A stretch of 64,000 nucleotides of DNA from an uncultured Oscillibacter sp. (lineage in GTDB: Bacteria; Bacillota; Clostridia; Oscillospirales; Oscillospiraceae). The DNA lies in assembly GCF_910579365.1 (NCBI RefSeq), contig NZ_CAJTUX010000001.1:68605-132604 (forward strand). The letters run 5' to 3'. This document shows positions 52,610 through 61,380 of this stretch, piece after piece. The position numbers and the translations under genes were made by a program. The notes below the pieces were generated by a model. The model saw only the letters and a list, made by a program, of their open reading frames with translations. It ran no database searches and was not told the origin of the DNA. Position 1 is the stretch's first letter. Each line of letters opens with the position of its first letter.

Positions 52610-54487
52610 TTACTCCGCTTGTGTTTCGGGACTGCGGACCGGGGTCTGTCTGCGGCGCAGGTTAAAAAACAGATGCACTGCCGCCATCAGGGCCAGACCG
52701 GCGATGTCCGTAATCAGGGCGCTGTCAATCAGCAGCACCGCCGCGGCGAACAGGACCGCCCGGCCCAGGAAGTGGATGGGCGCGTTCCAGATATACCCCT
52801 GCATGGAGCAGGCCAGACAGTAGATGCCCACCACCGCGCCGGCGAAGGCCGTCAGAATCGCGAAGGGCGTCCCGTCGAAAAGCAGCACGTTGTTGTACAC
52901 AAAGAAGAACGGCAGCAGGAACCCGGCGATGGAGAGGCGGAAGGCCTGGAAACCGCAGCGGCTTGGGTTGCAGTCCGCGATTCCGGCGGCGGCGTAGGCC
53001 GCCATGGCGACGGGGGGCGTCACGTTGGAGATGATTCCATAGTAGAACACGAAGAGATGGGCCGCCATGGGAAGCACGCCCAGCTGAATGATGGCCGGGG
53101 CCACCAGGGCCGCCAGAACCAGGTAGCAGGCGGAGCTGGGCAGACCCATGCCCAGGATAATGGCCGCCAGCATGGTGATGACCAGCAGCAGCGCCAGCCG
53201 GCCGCCGGCAATCTCCACCAGGATGGAGGACAGGCGGTAGGAAAGGCCCGTTCCCGTCACCGTGCCGATGACGATGCCCACCACGGCGCAGGCGATGGCC
53301 ACTGTGCAGCAGCCCCGGCCTGCGGAATACAGGAACTGCACCAGCTTCTCCCGGGTCAGCCGGGTCTCCTTGCTGGCAAAGCTCAGCGCCAGGGTGAAGA
53401 GGAACGTGTAGACGCCGGAGCGGGTGATGGTGAAGTTCAGGGGGCCGATCATCAGAATCAGCACCAGCATGGGAGTGAACTTCCAGATTCCCCGGATAGT
53501 CCGGCTCAGAGGCGGCAGCTCCGAGCGCTTCAGACCCACCAGCCCATGGCTGAGGGCGTACAGATCCACGGCGATCAGCAGCGCCACGTAAAAGAGAATG
53601 GCCGGAATCAGGGCGGCCTTGACCACGTCCCAATAGCGCACCTGCAAAATCTCCGCCACCAAAAACGCGGCGGCGCCCATGATGGGGGGCATGATCTGAC
53701 CGCCGGTGGAGGCGGTGGCTTCCACCGCTCCGGCAAACTCCCCGTCATAGCCGATGCGCTTCATCAGGGGAATCGTGAACGTGCCGGTGCCGATGACATT
53801 GGCGCAGGCGGAGCCGGAGATGGACCCGAACAGCGCGGAGGCCACCACCGCCACCTTGGCCGGACCGCCCCGGAATACGCCAAAGATGGAGGAGGCCAGC
53901 TCCGTGATGTAGTCGCCGACGCCGGTGACGGCGAAGAGGGCCCCCAGGATGATGAACACACAGATAAAGGTGGCGGCGGAATTCAGCGGAGAGCCGAAGA
54001 TTCCCTCCGAGGTATAGCAGATCAAGTGGATGAAGCGGGTGAACTTCATGCCGCCGTGGCGCAGAATCAGCGGGAACATCTTGCCGAAGAAGGCGTAAAA
54101 GATAAAGAACGCCACCACGACCGCCAGAACAGGCCCCACCTTTCGCCAGGCAGCCACCAGGAGAATGCCGATGAACAGCACGCCGAAAACACTCATGGCG
54201 GCGGTGTGGGTGGTGCTGTCAATGGCCAGCTGTTTGGAAAGAGAGGTGATATAAACGGTTACGATACAGCCCGCCGCCAACAGGGTCAGGTCCAGTATCC
54301 GCATGACCCGGCGCTTTTCGTCCTGGTGGTACAGGCCGATGAACAAGATTGCAATGACAAACGTCAGGTGGATGGATTTCTGCGCGATTCCGGAAATCGC
54401 ACCGAAAAACGCGGTGTACATCTGAAAGGTTACAAAAGCGACGCAGAGAACCAATTCCATTTTCTGGATTACTTTTGACATCATCAT
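52610..54487 (-). CDS. TRAP transporter fused permease (DctQM, TAXI type)
   Basis: A 625-aa membrane protein joining a four-helix DctQ-like half to a twelve-helix DctM-like half; typical blocks are SALFGSISGSACANVIGTG, TASTGGQIMPPIMGAAAFLV and MGLPSSACYLVLAALVAPAI. It forms the membrane part of a sodium-driven importer with the TAXI receptor. First gene of the operon; start near 54487-54481 with AGGAGGGA upstream (consecutive ATGs). Divergent from a LysR regulator. Confidence 0.92.
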   Translation of the reverse strand: MMMSKVIQKMELVLCVAFVTFQMYTAFFGAISGIAQKSIHLTFVIAILFIGLYHQDEKRRVMRILDLTLLAAGCIVTVYITSLSKQLAIDSTTHTAAMSVFGVLFIGILLVAAWRKVGPVLAVVVAFFIFYAFFGKMFPLILRHGGMKFTRFIHLICYTSEGIFGSPLNSAATFICVFIILGALFAVTGVGDYITELASSIFGVFRGGPAKVAVVASALFGSISGSACANVIGTGTFTIPLMKRIGYDGEFAGAVEATASTGGQIMPPIMGAAAFLVAEILQVRYWDVVKAALIPAILFYVALLIAVDLYALSHGLVGLKRSELPPLSRTIRGIWKFTPMLVLILMIGPLNFTITRSGVYTFLFTLALSFASKETRLTREKLVQFLYSAGRGCCTVAIACAVVGIVIGTVTGTGLSYRLSSILVEIAGGRLALLLVITMLAAIILGMGLPSSACYLVLAALVAPAIIQLGVLPMAAHLFVFYYGIISNVTPPVAMAAYAAAGIADCNPSRCGFQAFRLSIAGFLLPFFFVYNNVLLFDGTPFAILTAFAGAVVGIYCLACSMQGYIWNAPIHFLGRAVLFAAAVLLIDSALITDIAGLALMAAVHLFFNLRRRQTPVRSPETQAE

Positions 54488-54633
54488 CCCTCCTTGACCC
54501 CCCTGCGCGGTCCGGCTGGAAAACCCCTGTCTTCCGAACCGCGCGTGTTTTCCCTGGTTTCCATTGTTCTGTCTCTCACCCGCTTCTCTTATGCGAAAGT
54601 TTTCCCCTCCGGTTTGGGTTTTGTGCTGAATTC

Positions 54634-54662
54634 ATTGTACGTCCGGCGCATTCATAAGTCAA
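54634..54662 (-). promoter_or_regulatory. Promoter of the TAXI-TRAP/M24 operon
   Basis: On the minus strand TTGACT (54662-54657) and TACAAT (54639-54634) are exactly 17 bp apart. The start would be near 54627, leaving a 140-nt leader. Confidence 0.75.
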
Positions 54663-54745
54663 ACACGTATATTTTATATAATCCATTGGTGTTTTTTATA
54701 ATTGGATGATTGGGCGGATAAAATGCTGTACAAGCAGCCCTTCCG

Positions 54746-54754
54746 TGTTATAAT
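54746..54754 (+). promoter_or_regulatory. Extended -10 promoter of the LysR gene
   Basis: TGTTATAAT is a perfect extended -10 without a good -35. It diverges from the TRAP promoter with about 85 bp of AT-rich DNA between, where a LysR tetramer could bind to control both. Confidence 0.6.
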
Positions 54755-54806
54755 AAACCCTGTGGAAAAAGCTTCTCATCTCAGACAGATAGGCGGAACA
54801 ACGGAC

Positions 54807-55754
54807 ATGAACATCAAGGACTTGGAAAACATCATCACCGTAATTGAAGAGGGAAACATTACCAGCGCCGCCAAGCGCCTTTTCATGTCGCAGCCCTCTT
54901 TGAGCCAATGTATTCAGCGGGTGGAGGCGGAACTGTCTACCACGCTGTTCATCCGCACCAAGAGCGGAATCGAACTGACGAACGCGGGCCGGGCCTTTCA
55001 GGAGACGGCGGAGAAGGTCTGCAAAGAGTACCGGGACCTGGAGAATCGGCTGGCGGACCTGTCCACCCTCCATACCGGCTATCTGGTGGTGGGAATTCCG
55101 ACGCTGCTGAATGGATATCTTTTGCCGGAGGGCTACATGTATTTCCGCCAAAAGTACCCAAATGTACGAATCGACCTGTATGAGGACGATTCCAACCGCC
55201 TGGAGTCGATGCTGTTCCGCGGGAAGGTGGACCTGGCCATCATGTCCCTGCCGGTGGACCCCAGCCTGATTTCGGTGCCCATGATCTCCTGCGAGATGGT
55301 CTTGTGCGCCCCCGGCTGGTATGAACCCGGGGACGCGCTGCTGGACCCCCGGACCGGCGTTCTGGACATCCGGAAGCTGGATATGGAGCCCTTTATCTTT
55401 CCCCGCCCCTCCCAAAAGCTCCACATGGTGACGGAGAAGATTCTGAAAAAGGCCAATATCTCCGTACAGACAATTTTGAATACCCGCAGCTCCAAGGGGG
55501 CCATGCTATACTGCGCCCATGGCTTCGGCTTCACGATTCAGCCGGAAATCTCCGTGCGGTTCCACCGGCCGCTGCTGAACAACCGGGTGAAGTTTTTCCG
55601 GATTCCGCCGGAGTTCAACGAGCAGTGGGTGGTCGTCCTCTCCCGCAGCCGGAACGGCTACTTTTCCGAGGCCGCCCAAACCTTTATTCAGAGCATGCAG
55701 GAGTTTTACTCGCCGGAACCCCCCGCGGGCTGGTCCGGGGCCCAGGCCCCCTGA
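54807..55754 (+). CDS. LysR-family transcriptional regulator
   Basis: A 315-aa regulator from the ATG at 54807 (MNIKDLENIITVIEEG). The winged helix-turn-helix (residues 1-60, SAAKRLFMSQPSLSQCIQRVE) is followed by a type-2 periplasmic-binding-like effector domain (about 90-300, YLVVGIPTLLNGYLLPEG). It is divergent from the TAXI-TRAP/M24 operon, the usual layout for LysR control of an uptake operon with an acidic or amino-acid-like inducer. The site upstream of the start is poor (AGGCGGA). Confidence 0.92.
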   Translation: MNIKDLENIITVIEEGNITSAAKRLFMSQPSLSQCIQRVEAELSTTLFIRTKSGIELTNAGRAFQETAEKVCKEYRDLENRLADLSTLHTGYLVVGIPTLLNGYLLPEGYMYFRQKYPNVRIDLYEDDSNRLESMLFRGKVDLAIMSLPVDPSLISVPMISCEMVLCAPGWYEPGDALLDPRTGVLDIRKLDMEPFIFPRPSQKLHMVTEKILKKANISVQTILNTRSSKGAMLYCAHGFGFTIQPEISVRFHRPLLNNRVKFFRIPPEFNEQWVVVLSRSRNGYFSEAAQTFIQSMQEFYSPEPPAGWSGAQAP

Positions 55755-55908
55755 AGCGGCGGGCCGGGTTTCCTTTGACAAATCTGCCGGGATATGGGAT
55801 ACTGAAGGGGAAGACGCCGCCGCCCCGCCTCCCGGGCCGGGAGAACCGGCGGACCGGAAACAAGACATCATCGGGCCTCCGGGCCCTGGAACGGACAGGA
55901 GGATGTTT

Positions 55909-56685
55909 ATGGAAGTACTGAGAAAGAAAAAAGGCTTTATCTGCGATATGGACGGCGTGATCTATCACGGGAACAAAATTTTGCCCGGGGTCCGGGAGTT
56001 TGTAAGCTGGCTGACGGAGAAGAAGAAGAATTATCTCTTTTTGACCAACTCCAGCCAGTATACCCCCAAGGAGCTTCAGCAGAAGCTGGCCCGGATGGGA
56101 CTGGACGTGGACGAATCCCATTTTTACACCAGCGCCCTGGCCACGGCCTGCTTCCTGGACAGCCAGGCTCCGGGGTGCAGCGCCTATGTGGTGGGCGAGC
56201 ACGGCATCATGAACGCCCTGTACGACAAGGGAATCACCTATAACGACGTGAACCCGGACTATGTCGTGGTGGGAGAGGCCTCCACCTACAATCTGGAGCA
56301 GATCACCAAGGCCATCCGCCTGGTGAACGACGGCGCCAAGCTCATCGGCACCAACCCGGACCTGACCGCGCCGGTGGAGGCGGGCATCGTCCCGGCCTGC
56401 CGGGCCCTGATCGCGCCGGTGGAACTGGCCACGGGGAAGAGCGCCTATTTTGTGGGCAAGCCCAATCCCCTGATGATGCGCACCGGCCTGCGCATGCTGG
56501 GCGTCCATTCGGAGAACGCGGTTATGATCGGCGACCGGATGGACACGGATATCATCGCCGGCATTGAGACGGGCCTGGACACGGTGCTGGTGCTCTCCGG
56601 CGTGTCCACACGCAAGACCTGTGACCAATATCCCTACCGTCCCGATTTCATTTTGAACGGCGTGGGGGAAATCCCGGAAAATTGA
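55909..56685 (+). CDS. HAD-IIA phosphatase, NagD-like
   Basis: A 258-aa phosphatase. HAD motif I FICDMDGVIY (Asp13, Asp15), motif II FLTNSS, Lys in VGKPNPLMM, and motif IV MIGDRMDTDIIAG are intact, with a C2-type cap between. NagD relatives dephosphorylate small phospho-metabolites (nucleoside monophosphates, sugar or glycerol phosphates). Start: ATG 55909 lies 6 nt after AGGAGG; ATG 55903 abuts that site and is unlikely. Confidence 0.9.
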   Translation: MEVLRKKKGFICDMDGVIYHGNKILPGVREFVSWLTEKKKNYLFLTNSSQYTPKELQQKLARMGLDVDESHFYTSALATACFLDSQAPGCSAYVVGEHGIMNALYDKGITYNDVNPDYVVVGEASTYNLEQITKAIRLVNDGAKLIGTNPDLTAPVEAGIVPACRALIAPVELATGKSAYFVGKPNPLMMRTGLRMLGVHSENAVMIGDRMDTDIIAGIETGLDTVLVLSGVSTRKTCDQYPYRPDFILNGVGEIPEN

Positions 56686-56893
56686 CCTGCCCAACGCGGC
56701 CCTGCCCGGTCTGAACGCGGACAGCCGTCTGCCTGGACCGGGCGGGCCGCGCCGGTTTGCCCGCCGCCGGTCAGAGAGATATGGGTTGCCAAGAAGGGAA
56801 AGAACTGGTATAATGATCGGGAAGAGCGGCTCACACACTGCGGCGCTGCTCCGCGCCCGCGGCCGCCGGAACCAACGGGAGAGGTATGACGCC

Positions 56894-58129
56894 ATGAAGA
56901 TGAATCAAATATTCCTGCTTTTGTCCATCGGGGCACTTCTTTTTTTATCCGCCTGCGGCCAGCAGGAGCCGCCTCCGTCCCAGGGAGAACCAGCGGAACA
57001 AACGGTGGAGCTCACCGTCTGGGGCGCCGAGGAGGACGCGGACCTTCTGGAGGAGATTTTTGCCTCCTTCCAGTCCCGCTATGCCGGGGAGGCGTCGTTC
57101 CGCATTCATTTTCAGCCTCAAAGCGAGTCCAGCTGCAAGGACGCGATGCTGGGAGACCTGGAAAACGGGGCGGATGTGTTCGCCTTTGCCGACGACCAGG
57201 CGGCCGCCCTGGCGGCCGCCGGAGCGCTGGACCCCATTGAGGACGCCGGAGCGGTCCGGGGGGCAAGCCTCTCCGCCGCAGTGGCCGCCGCCTCGGTGGA
57301 CGGCGTGCTGTACGCCTATCCGCTGACGGCGGACAACGGCTATTTCCTCTATTACAACAAGGCGTACTTCTCTGAGGGGGACGTAGAGAGTCTGGACCGG
57401 ATGCTGGAGGTTGCGGCGGCGGCCGGACGGAAGCTGACCATGGACTGGAGCTCCGCCTGGTATGTCTACGCGTTCTTCGGCAACACCGGACTGACGGTGG
57501 GCCTGAACGAGGACGGCCTGACCAACTACTGCACCTGGAACAGCACAGACGGTCCCATTACTGGCGTGGACGTGGCCCAGGCCATGCTGTCCATCGCCGC
57601 CAGCCCCGGCTTTGCCAGCCGGACGGACACGGAGTTTTTGGAGGGCGTGCGGAACGGCTCCGTCATCGCCGGAGTCAGCGGCGTGTGGAACGCTGTGGCC
57701 ATTCAGGAGGCCTGGGGCGAGGATGCCGGCGCCGCCAAGCTGCCCGCATTCACCTGCAAGGGCGAACCGGTACAGATGGCCTCCTTCTCCGGCTGCAAGC
57801 TCATCGGGGTGAACGCCTATTCGAAAGAACCGGAGTGGGCGGCCCGTCTGGCGGAGTGGATTACCAGCGAGGAAAACCAGCGTCTCCGCTTTGCGCGGCG
57901 GGGCCAGGGTCCCGCCAACGCCAACGCCGCCGCCTCGCCGGAGGTACAGGCCTCTCCTGCCATCGCGGCGCTGCTGGCCCAGTCGGAGTTCTCCCAGCTT
58001 CAGCGGGTGGGGGGAAAATTCTGGGACCCGGTGACGGAATTTGCCGGCAACTGCGCCAGGGGGAATCCCTCCGGCGCGTCTCTCCAGGCCCAGCTGGACC
58101 GCATGGTGGAGGGTGTGACGGCGCGCTGA
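56894..58129 (+). CDS. Extracellular solute-binding lipoprotein (ABC family 1) paired with a chemoreceptor
   Basis: A 411-aa exported lipoprotein from the ATG at 56894. Signal peptide and lipobox (LLFLSACGQQ) are followed by a sugar-ABC receptor fold (VELTVWGAEEDADLLEEIF, ENGADVFAFADDQAAALAAAG, YAYPLTADNGYFLYYNK, NGSVIAGVSGVWNAVAIQ, EWAARLAEWITSEENQRL). No permease or ATPase gene is adjacent. Instead, a methyl-accepting chemotaxis protein gene starts 37 nt downstream, so this receptor probably serves sensing, presenting bound ligand to the chemoreceptor (inference), or borrows a distant transporter. Confidence 0.88.
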   Translation: MKMNQIFLLLSIGALLFLSACGQQEPPPSQGEPAEQTVELTVWGAEEDADLLEEIFASFQSRYAGEASFRIHFQPQSESSCKDAMLGDLENGADVFAFADDQAAALAAAGALDPIEDAGAVRGASLSAAVAAASVDGVLYAYPLTADNGYFLYYNKAYFSEGDVESLDRMLEVAAAAGRKLTMDWSSAWYVYAFFGNTGLTVGLNEDGLTNYCTWNSTDGPITGVDVAQAMLSIAASPGFASRTDTEFLEGVRNGSVIAGVSGVWNAVAIQEAWGEDAGAAKLPAFTCKGEPVQMASFSGCKLIGVNAYSKEPEWAARLAEWITSEENQRLRFARRGQGPANANAAASPEVQASPAIAALLAQSEFSQLQRVGGKFWDPVTEFAGNCARGNPSGASLQAQLDRMVEGVTAR

Positions 58130-58166
58130 GCGTTTAGGGGAATCCAATCATTTTGGAGGGGAACAT

Positions 58167-59753
58167 ATGAAAGGCAAGCTCACATTGCAGCAGCGCCTGA
58201 TCCTGCCCATCGTCCTGCTGGGGCTGGTAACGCTGCTGTCCAACATCCTGGCGGTGTCCGGCATCCACAACGTCCACGCCAACGCCGGAACCATTGTGGA
58301 CGAGTACATGGTCAGCACGGCCCGGCTGGAGGAGGTCCGCTGGTCCATGATGGACATCCACCGCCTGGCGCTCAGCCATATCGTGGCGGCGGATCACGCC
58401 ACCATGATCCGGCTGGTTCAGGAGATCAAGGCGGAGGAGGCGGAGCTGGACGGGAAGCTGTCGGACTACGCCGGTTTCGTGGCGGAGGAGGATCAGGCGG
58501 TCTACCGTTCGCTGCTGGAGGATTACGACGCCTTCAAGCATGCCTTGGTCCGGCTGGTCTGCGCCAGCGCCGACAGCAAGACCCTGGAGGCCTACGCCAT
58601 GGCCAACGGGGACGTGGCCGCCCGAAGCAGCTCCGCAGAAACCAGCATCGACGCTCTCTCTGCCTCTGTGAGCGCCCAGGCGGAGGCGGCCCGGAGCCGC
58701 CTTTTCTGGGTGTATGTCACCGCCCTTGCCATCAGCGCCGTCACGCTTTTGATGGGGGTGCTTCTGGTGGCGGCGGCCCTGCGGATCATCCGGAAATATG
58801 TTCTCACCCCCATGCGGGAGGCCATGGGCACCCTTCAGGGAAGCTCCGAGCGGATTCGCGGCGTGGTGGGGGACGTCCGCAAACGGACTCGGACCTCCAG
58901 CGGCAGCGTCCAGGCTCTCTCCGGACTGACGGAGCAGCTCTCCGCCGCTTTGGAGGAGATTGCCGGCAGCACCGCCTCCATCAGCGCCAGCGCCTCCGGC
59001 ACGCAGAACGACGCCGTCAGCATGGCGGAGGAGTGCTCCGCCATCACCGCCTACTCCGCAGAGATGCGGAACCGGGCGGAGGAGATGGAGCGCTCCGCCC
59101 AGATGGAGATGGAGACCGTCCAGGCCAAGACGGCGGAGATCATGGCGCTTTTGAACGAGGCCATCGAGAAGAGCCGGAGCGTGGACCGCATTGAGATTCT
59201 GACCCAGGACATCCTCTCCATCTCCTCCTCCACGGACCTCATCGCCATCAACGCCTCTGTGGAGGCCAGCCGGGCCGGGGAGGCGGGAAAGGGCTTTGCC
59301 GTGGTGGCCCGGGAGATTCGCCGTCTGGCGGACTCCTGCGGAGAGACTGCCAGCCACATTCAGGAGGTCAGCGGAGTGGTCACCAGCGCGGTGGACTATC
59401 TCTCCCGCAGCGCCAGGGAATTGGCGGACTATCTGGAAAAGGCCCTTATGGCACAGCTGGAACGCTCCGTCCAGTCCGGGCGGCAGTACCGGGACGACGC
59501 CGCCTATATCCAGGGCTCCATGGAGTCCTTCAACGCCCAGGCGGATCGCCTGCGGAGCGCTATGGCGGAGGTGGCCGCCTCGATTTCCAGCATCTCCGGC
59601 GCAGTGGACGGCGCGGTAGACGGCGTCACCGGCGTGGCGGACAGCACCCGGGTGCTGGTGGACGACATGTCGGGCATCACCGCCGGCATGGACACGAACC
59701 AGGAGATCGTGGGGGAGCTGCAGCGGCAAACGGACGTGCTGGCGAACCTGTAA
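58167..59753 (+). CDS. Methyl-accepting chemotaxis protein
   Basis: A 528-aa receptor: TM1 (about 10-32), a helical extracellular domain of the four-helix-bundle type (about 33-185), TM2 (about 186-210), a short HAMP-like link, then a cytoplasmic coiled coil. The signalling tip reads DLIAINASVEASRAGEAGKG then FAVVAREIRRLAD (about 354-390), a recognisable variant of the conserved CheA/CheW hairpin (NLLALNAAIEAARAGE in most). No cheA, cheW or flagellar gene is in the window. It is transcribed with the binding-protein gene before it. Confidence 0.92.
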   Translation: MKGKLTLQQRLILPIVLLGLVTLLSNILAVSGIHNVHANAGTIVDEYMVSTARLEEVRWSMMDIHRLALSHIVAADHATMIRLVQEIKAEEAELDGKLSDYAGFVAEEDQAVYRSLLEDYDAFKHALVRLVCASADSKTLEAYAMANGDVAARSSSAETSIDALSASVSAQAEAARSRLFWVYVTALAISAVTLLMGVLLVAAALRIIRKYVLTPMREAMGTLQGSSERIRGVVGDVRKRTRTSSGSVQALSGLTEQLSAALEEIAGSTASISASASGTQNDAVSMAEECSAITAYSAEMRNRAEEMERSAQMEMETVQAKTAEIMALLNEAIEKSRSVDRIEILTQDILSISSSTDLIAINASVEASRAGEAGKGFAVVAREIRRLADSCGETASHIQEVSGVVTSAVDYLSRSARELADYLEKALMAQLERSVQSGRQYRDDAAYIQGSMESFNAQADRLRSAMAEVAASISSISGAVDGAVDGVTGVADSTRVLVDDMSGITAGMDTNQEIVGELQRQTDVLANL

Positions 59754-59771
59754 AGACCTGTAAGCGGCAAG

Positions 59772-59812
59772 AAACCGGCGGCTTCCGAAGGGGGAAGCCG
59801 CCGGTTTTTTCC
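59772..59812 (+). terminator. Terminator after the chemoreceptor gene
   Basis: A perfect 15-bp stem (59772-59786 with 59793-59807) runs into TTTTTT at 59805-59810. Confidence 0.92.
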
Positions 59813-59817
59813 GTGAG

Positions 59818-59940
59818 GTCAGTCCGCTTTCTTAGCGGCGCCACTGTTGAGAGCCACGGCCTGTCCATCTGTCGTAACATTTTTCAGCGCCTTGTTGAGG
59901 GCCCGCTTGTCATCTATAAAAGCGGATGCTTTGGACTCGA
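59818..59940 (-). pseudogene. Possible C-terminal remnant of an unknown protein
   Basis: A minus-strand frame ending at 59818 reads AFIDDKRALNKALKNVTTDG then QAVALNSGAAKKAD and stop. The composition looks protein-like, but there is no start or site and I do not recognise the family. It lies between the chemoreceptor terminator and the truncated ferredoxin gene, in a stretch that shows other gene fragments. Confidence 0.3.
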
Positions 59941-59988
59941 CGGCAGGATTCGGCCGGCAGGACCTTATAAAGCCCGTCTATCAAAAGC

Positions 59989-60017
59989 AGCGGACAGACC
60001 GACAGGATCTGTCCGCT
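59989..60017 (-). terminator. Terminator of the truncated ferredoxin gene
   Basis: AGCGGACAGA (59989-59998) pairs with TCTGTCCGCT (60008-60017). Reading leftwards, GCTTTT follows. It is 8 nt beyond the ferredoxin stop codon. Confidence 0.7.
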
Positions 60018-60024
60018 ATATGAT

Positions 60025-60573
60025 TTAGAGAAACAGCTCGCAGTCCTTACGGACGGAGCACGCCTTTTTCAGCGCCAAGCCCGCCGCGGCAACCATGGCT
60101 CCATTGACCTTCCTGGCTCCCTGGGGGCAGCGGACGACGCAGCGCATGCAGGAGATGCACTTTTCTTCGCCGGCCTTTCGGAGATCGTCCGGGCGGATGG
60201 CCTGAGCTGGGCACTGCTTCGCACAGAGGCCGCAGCCGGTGCAGCCGCTTCCGGCTTTCGGAACCATTCCGACGCCTCCAGTCTTTTTGTAGGGCCGGTT
60301 CCCCGGAAGGGGAACCGCCAGCTCCCGCTTGCCCTGGCGGTATTTCTCCAGGATTGCGCGGGAAAACCTTTGCAGCTCCTCGGTATCCTGTGTGTCAGGC
60401 CGTCCGGCGGCGTATTGATGTAAGATCGAGTGCTCCGCTACGGCGGCAGCGGCGGCAGAGACGAGAAAGCCGCAGCGCTCCGCGCAGTCCTGTAATTCCA
60501 CCAGCGTGTCCTCGTAAGCCCGGTTTCCATAGACGCAAACCAGGACGCAGCTGGCCCCGCCGCCCGCTGTCAT
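60025..60573 (-). pseudogene. EFR1-type flavodoxin/4Fe-4S ferredoxin, 5'-truncated
   Basis: The surviving 182 codons hold the second part of an EFR1-family protein: a flavodoxin C-terminal region (ASCVLVCVYGNRAYEDTLVE, AAVAEHSILHQYAAGRPD) and two 4Fe-4S motifs (CTGCGLCAKQCP, CISCMRCVVRCP). The family normally starts with a flavodoxin FMN loop (SxTGNT/STKK-type) about 75 residues earlier, which is absent here. The gene begins right where an Rrf2 gene's promoter begins on the other strand. The ATG at 60573 has no proper site. It is probably non-functional as a flavoprotein, though the ferredoxin part is intact. Confidence 0.7.
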
Positions 60574-60580
60574 GTCAATA

Positions 60581-60609
60581 TTTACAACGGAGTTTTTGTG
60601 TGGTATTGT
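60581..60609 (+). promoter_or_regulatory. Promoter of the Rrf2 gene
   Basis: TTTACA (60581-60586) and TATTGT (60604-60609) are 17 bp apart. The start would be near 60616, just before AAAGGAGG, so the leader is very short. Confidence 0.6.
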
Positions 60610-60631
60610 AAAGCGGAAAGGAGGGAGGACT

Positions 60632-61063
60632 GTGCGCATCAGCACAAAGTGCTCCGTTGCCGTTCACTGTCTGCTGTTTCTGCACGAGTACGGCGAAAAG
60701 CAAAAGGTTACCAGCGGTCTTCTGGCGCTGTCTGCGGGCTGCAATCCCGTAGTAATCCGGGGCGTTATGAGCGCCTTGAAAAAGGCGGGAATCATCCGTG
60801 TCGCCGCAGGCAGCGGAGGCGCGTCGCTGCTCCTTCCGCCCGGCGAGATCACCTTGTACCGTATCTATATGGCGGTGGAGGAAGGCGGGCTTCAGAATCT
60901 GATTGGGATTCATTCCATGCCCTCACCGCTGTGCCCGATTGGGCGGAATATCCGTGCTGTTCTGCAAAAGCCCTATGAAGCGGTTCAGTCCGATATGCGG
61001 GAAAGCCTTCAATCCGTCACATTGGCGGATTTCATTGCGGAATACCGCAAGATCGAGATATGA
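60632..61063 (+). CDS. Rrf2-family transcriptional regulator
   Basis: A 143-aa winged-helix regulator starting at GTG 60632 (AAAGGAGGGAGG upstream). MRISTKCSVAVHCLLFLHEY and the wing region (GVMSALKKAGIIRVAAGSGG, LPPGEITLYRIYMAVE) are Rrf2-typical. It has a single Cys in the PLCPIGRNI block and another near residue 36, not the three-Cys cluster of IscR/NsrR, so an Fe-S cofactor is doubtful. YwnA-like members sense small thiol-reactive compounds. Its back-to-back partner is the truncated ferredoxin gene. Confidence 0.88.
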   Translation: MRISTKCSVAVHCLLFLHEYGEKQKVTSGLLALSAGCNPVVIRGVMSALKKAGIIRVAAGSGGASLLLPPGEITLYRIYMAVEEGGLQNLIGIHSMPSPLCPIGRNIRAVLQKPYEAVQSDMRESLQSVTLADFIAEYRKIEI

Positions 61064-61139
61064 CCTTTATCCAGCCCAATCCTTGAAAATCACTTCACAG
61101 CATTGCAGTTAAGGTTTGCTCCGCAACCAAAAGCCGCTC

Positions 61140-61241
61140 GGAATACAAGCAACATGGGCAGAAATGTGGTATCATGATTTCCAGCCCCTTAACGCCGCCG
61201 ATGCAGTTGTAGTTCTCTGAAATCTCTTGTTGTGGTATAAT
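61140..61241 (+). CRISPR. CRISPR array remnant: one intact and one degenerate 36-bp repeat
   Basis: 61206-61241 is a 36-bp unit starting GTTGTAGTTCTCTGAAAT and ending TTGTTGTGGTATAAT, which has the length and conserved ends (GTTGTAG ... TATAAT) of type II-C-like repeats. Its 3' end, TGGTATAAT, is an extended -10, as in repeats that carry their own promoter. A second, decayed copy ends at 61175 (TGTGGTATCAT, 10 of 11 matching at the 3' end), exactly 66 bp earlier. This leaves a 30-bp spacer at 61176-61205. The 5' two-thirds of the decayed copy no longer match. Confidence 0.65.
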
Positions 61242-61380
61242 CTGTAATTCCGCATAAATTTTTTACTTACGCCTCCATGGTTGTAAGCGGGATTTTATGA
61301 GGCGCTTGTACCTTGCTGCAAAAATAACCAGCAAGGTACGATATGAACTGTAAATCAAAATATTTGCGGAACTATAGATA
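61242..61380. ncRNA. Hairpin-rich tract, possible tracrRNA remnant
   Basis: Between the CRISPR repeat and the cas9 fragment lie a perfect 10-bp stem (TACCTTGCTG 61309-61318 with CAGCAAGGTA 61329-61338) and a smaller CTTAC/GTAAG stem. GAACTATAG (about 61370) can pair with the first ten bases of the repeat (two G-U pairs). This is the place where tracrRNA is often encoded, but strand and ends cannot be fixed by eye. Confidence 0.3.
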
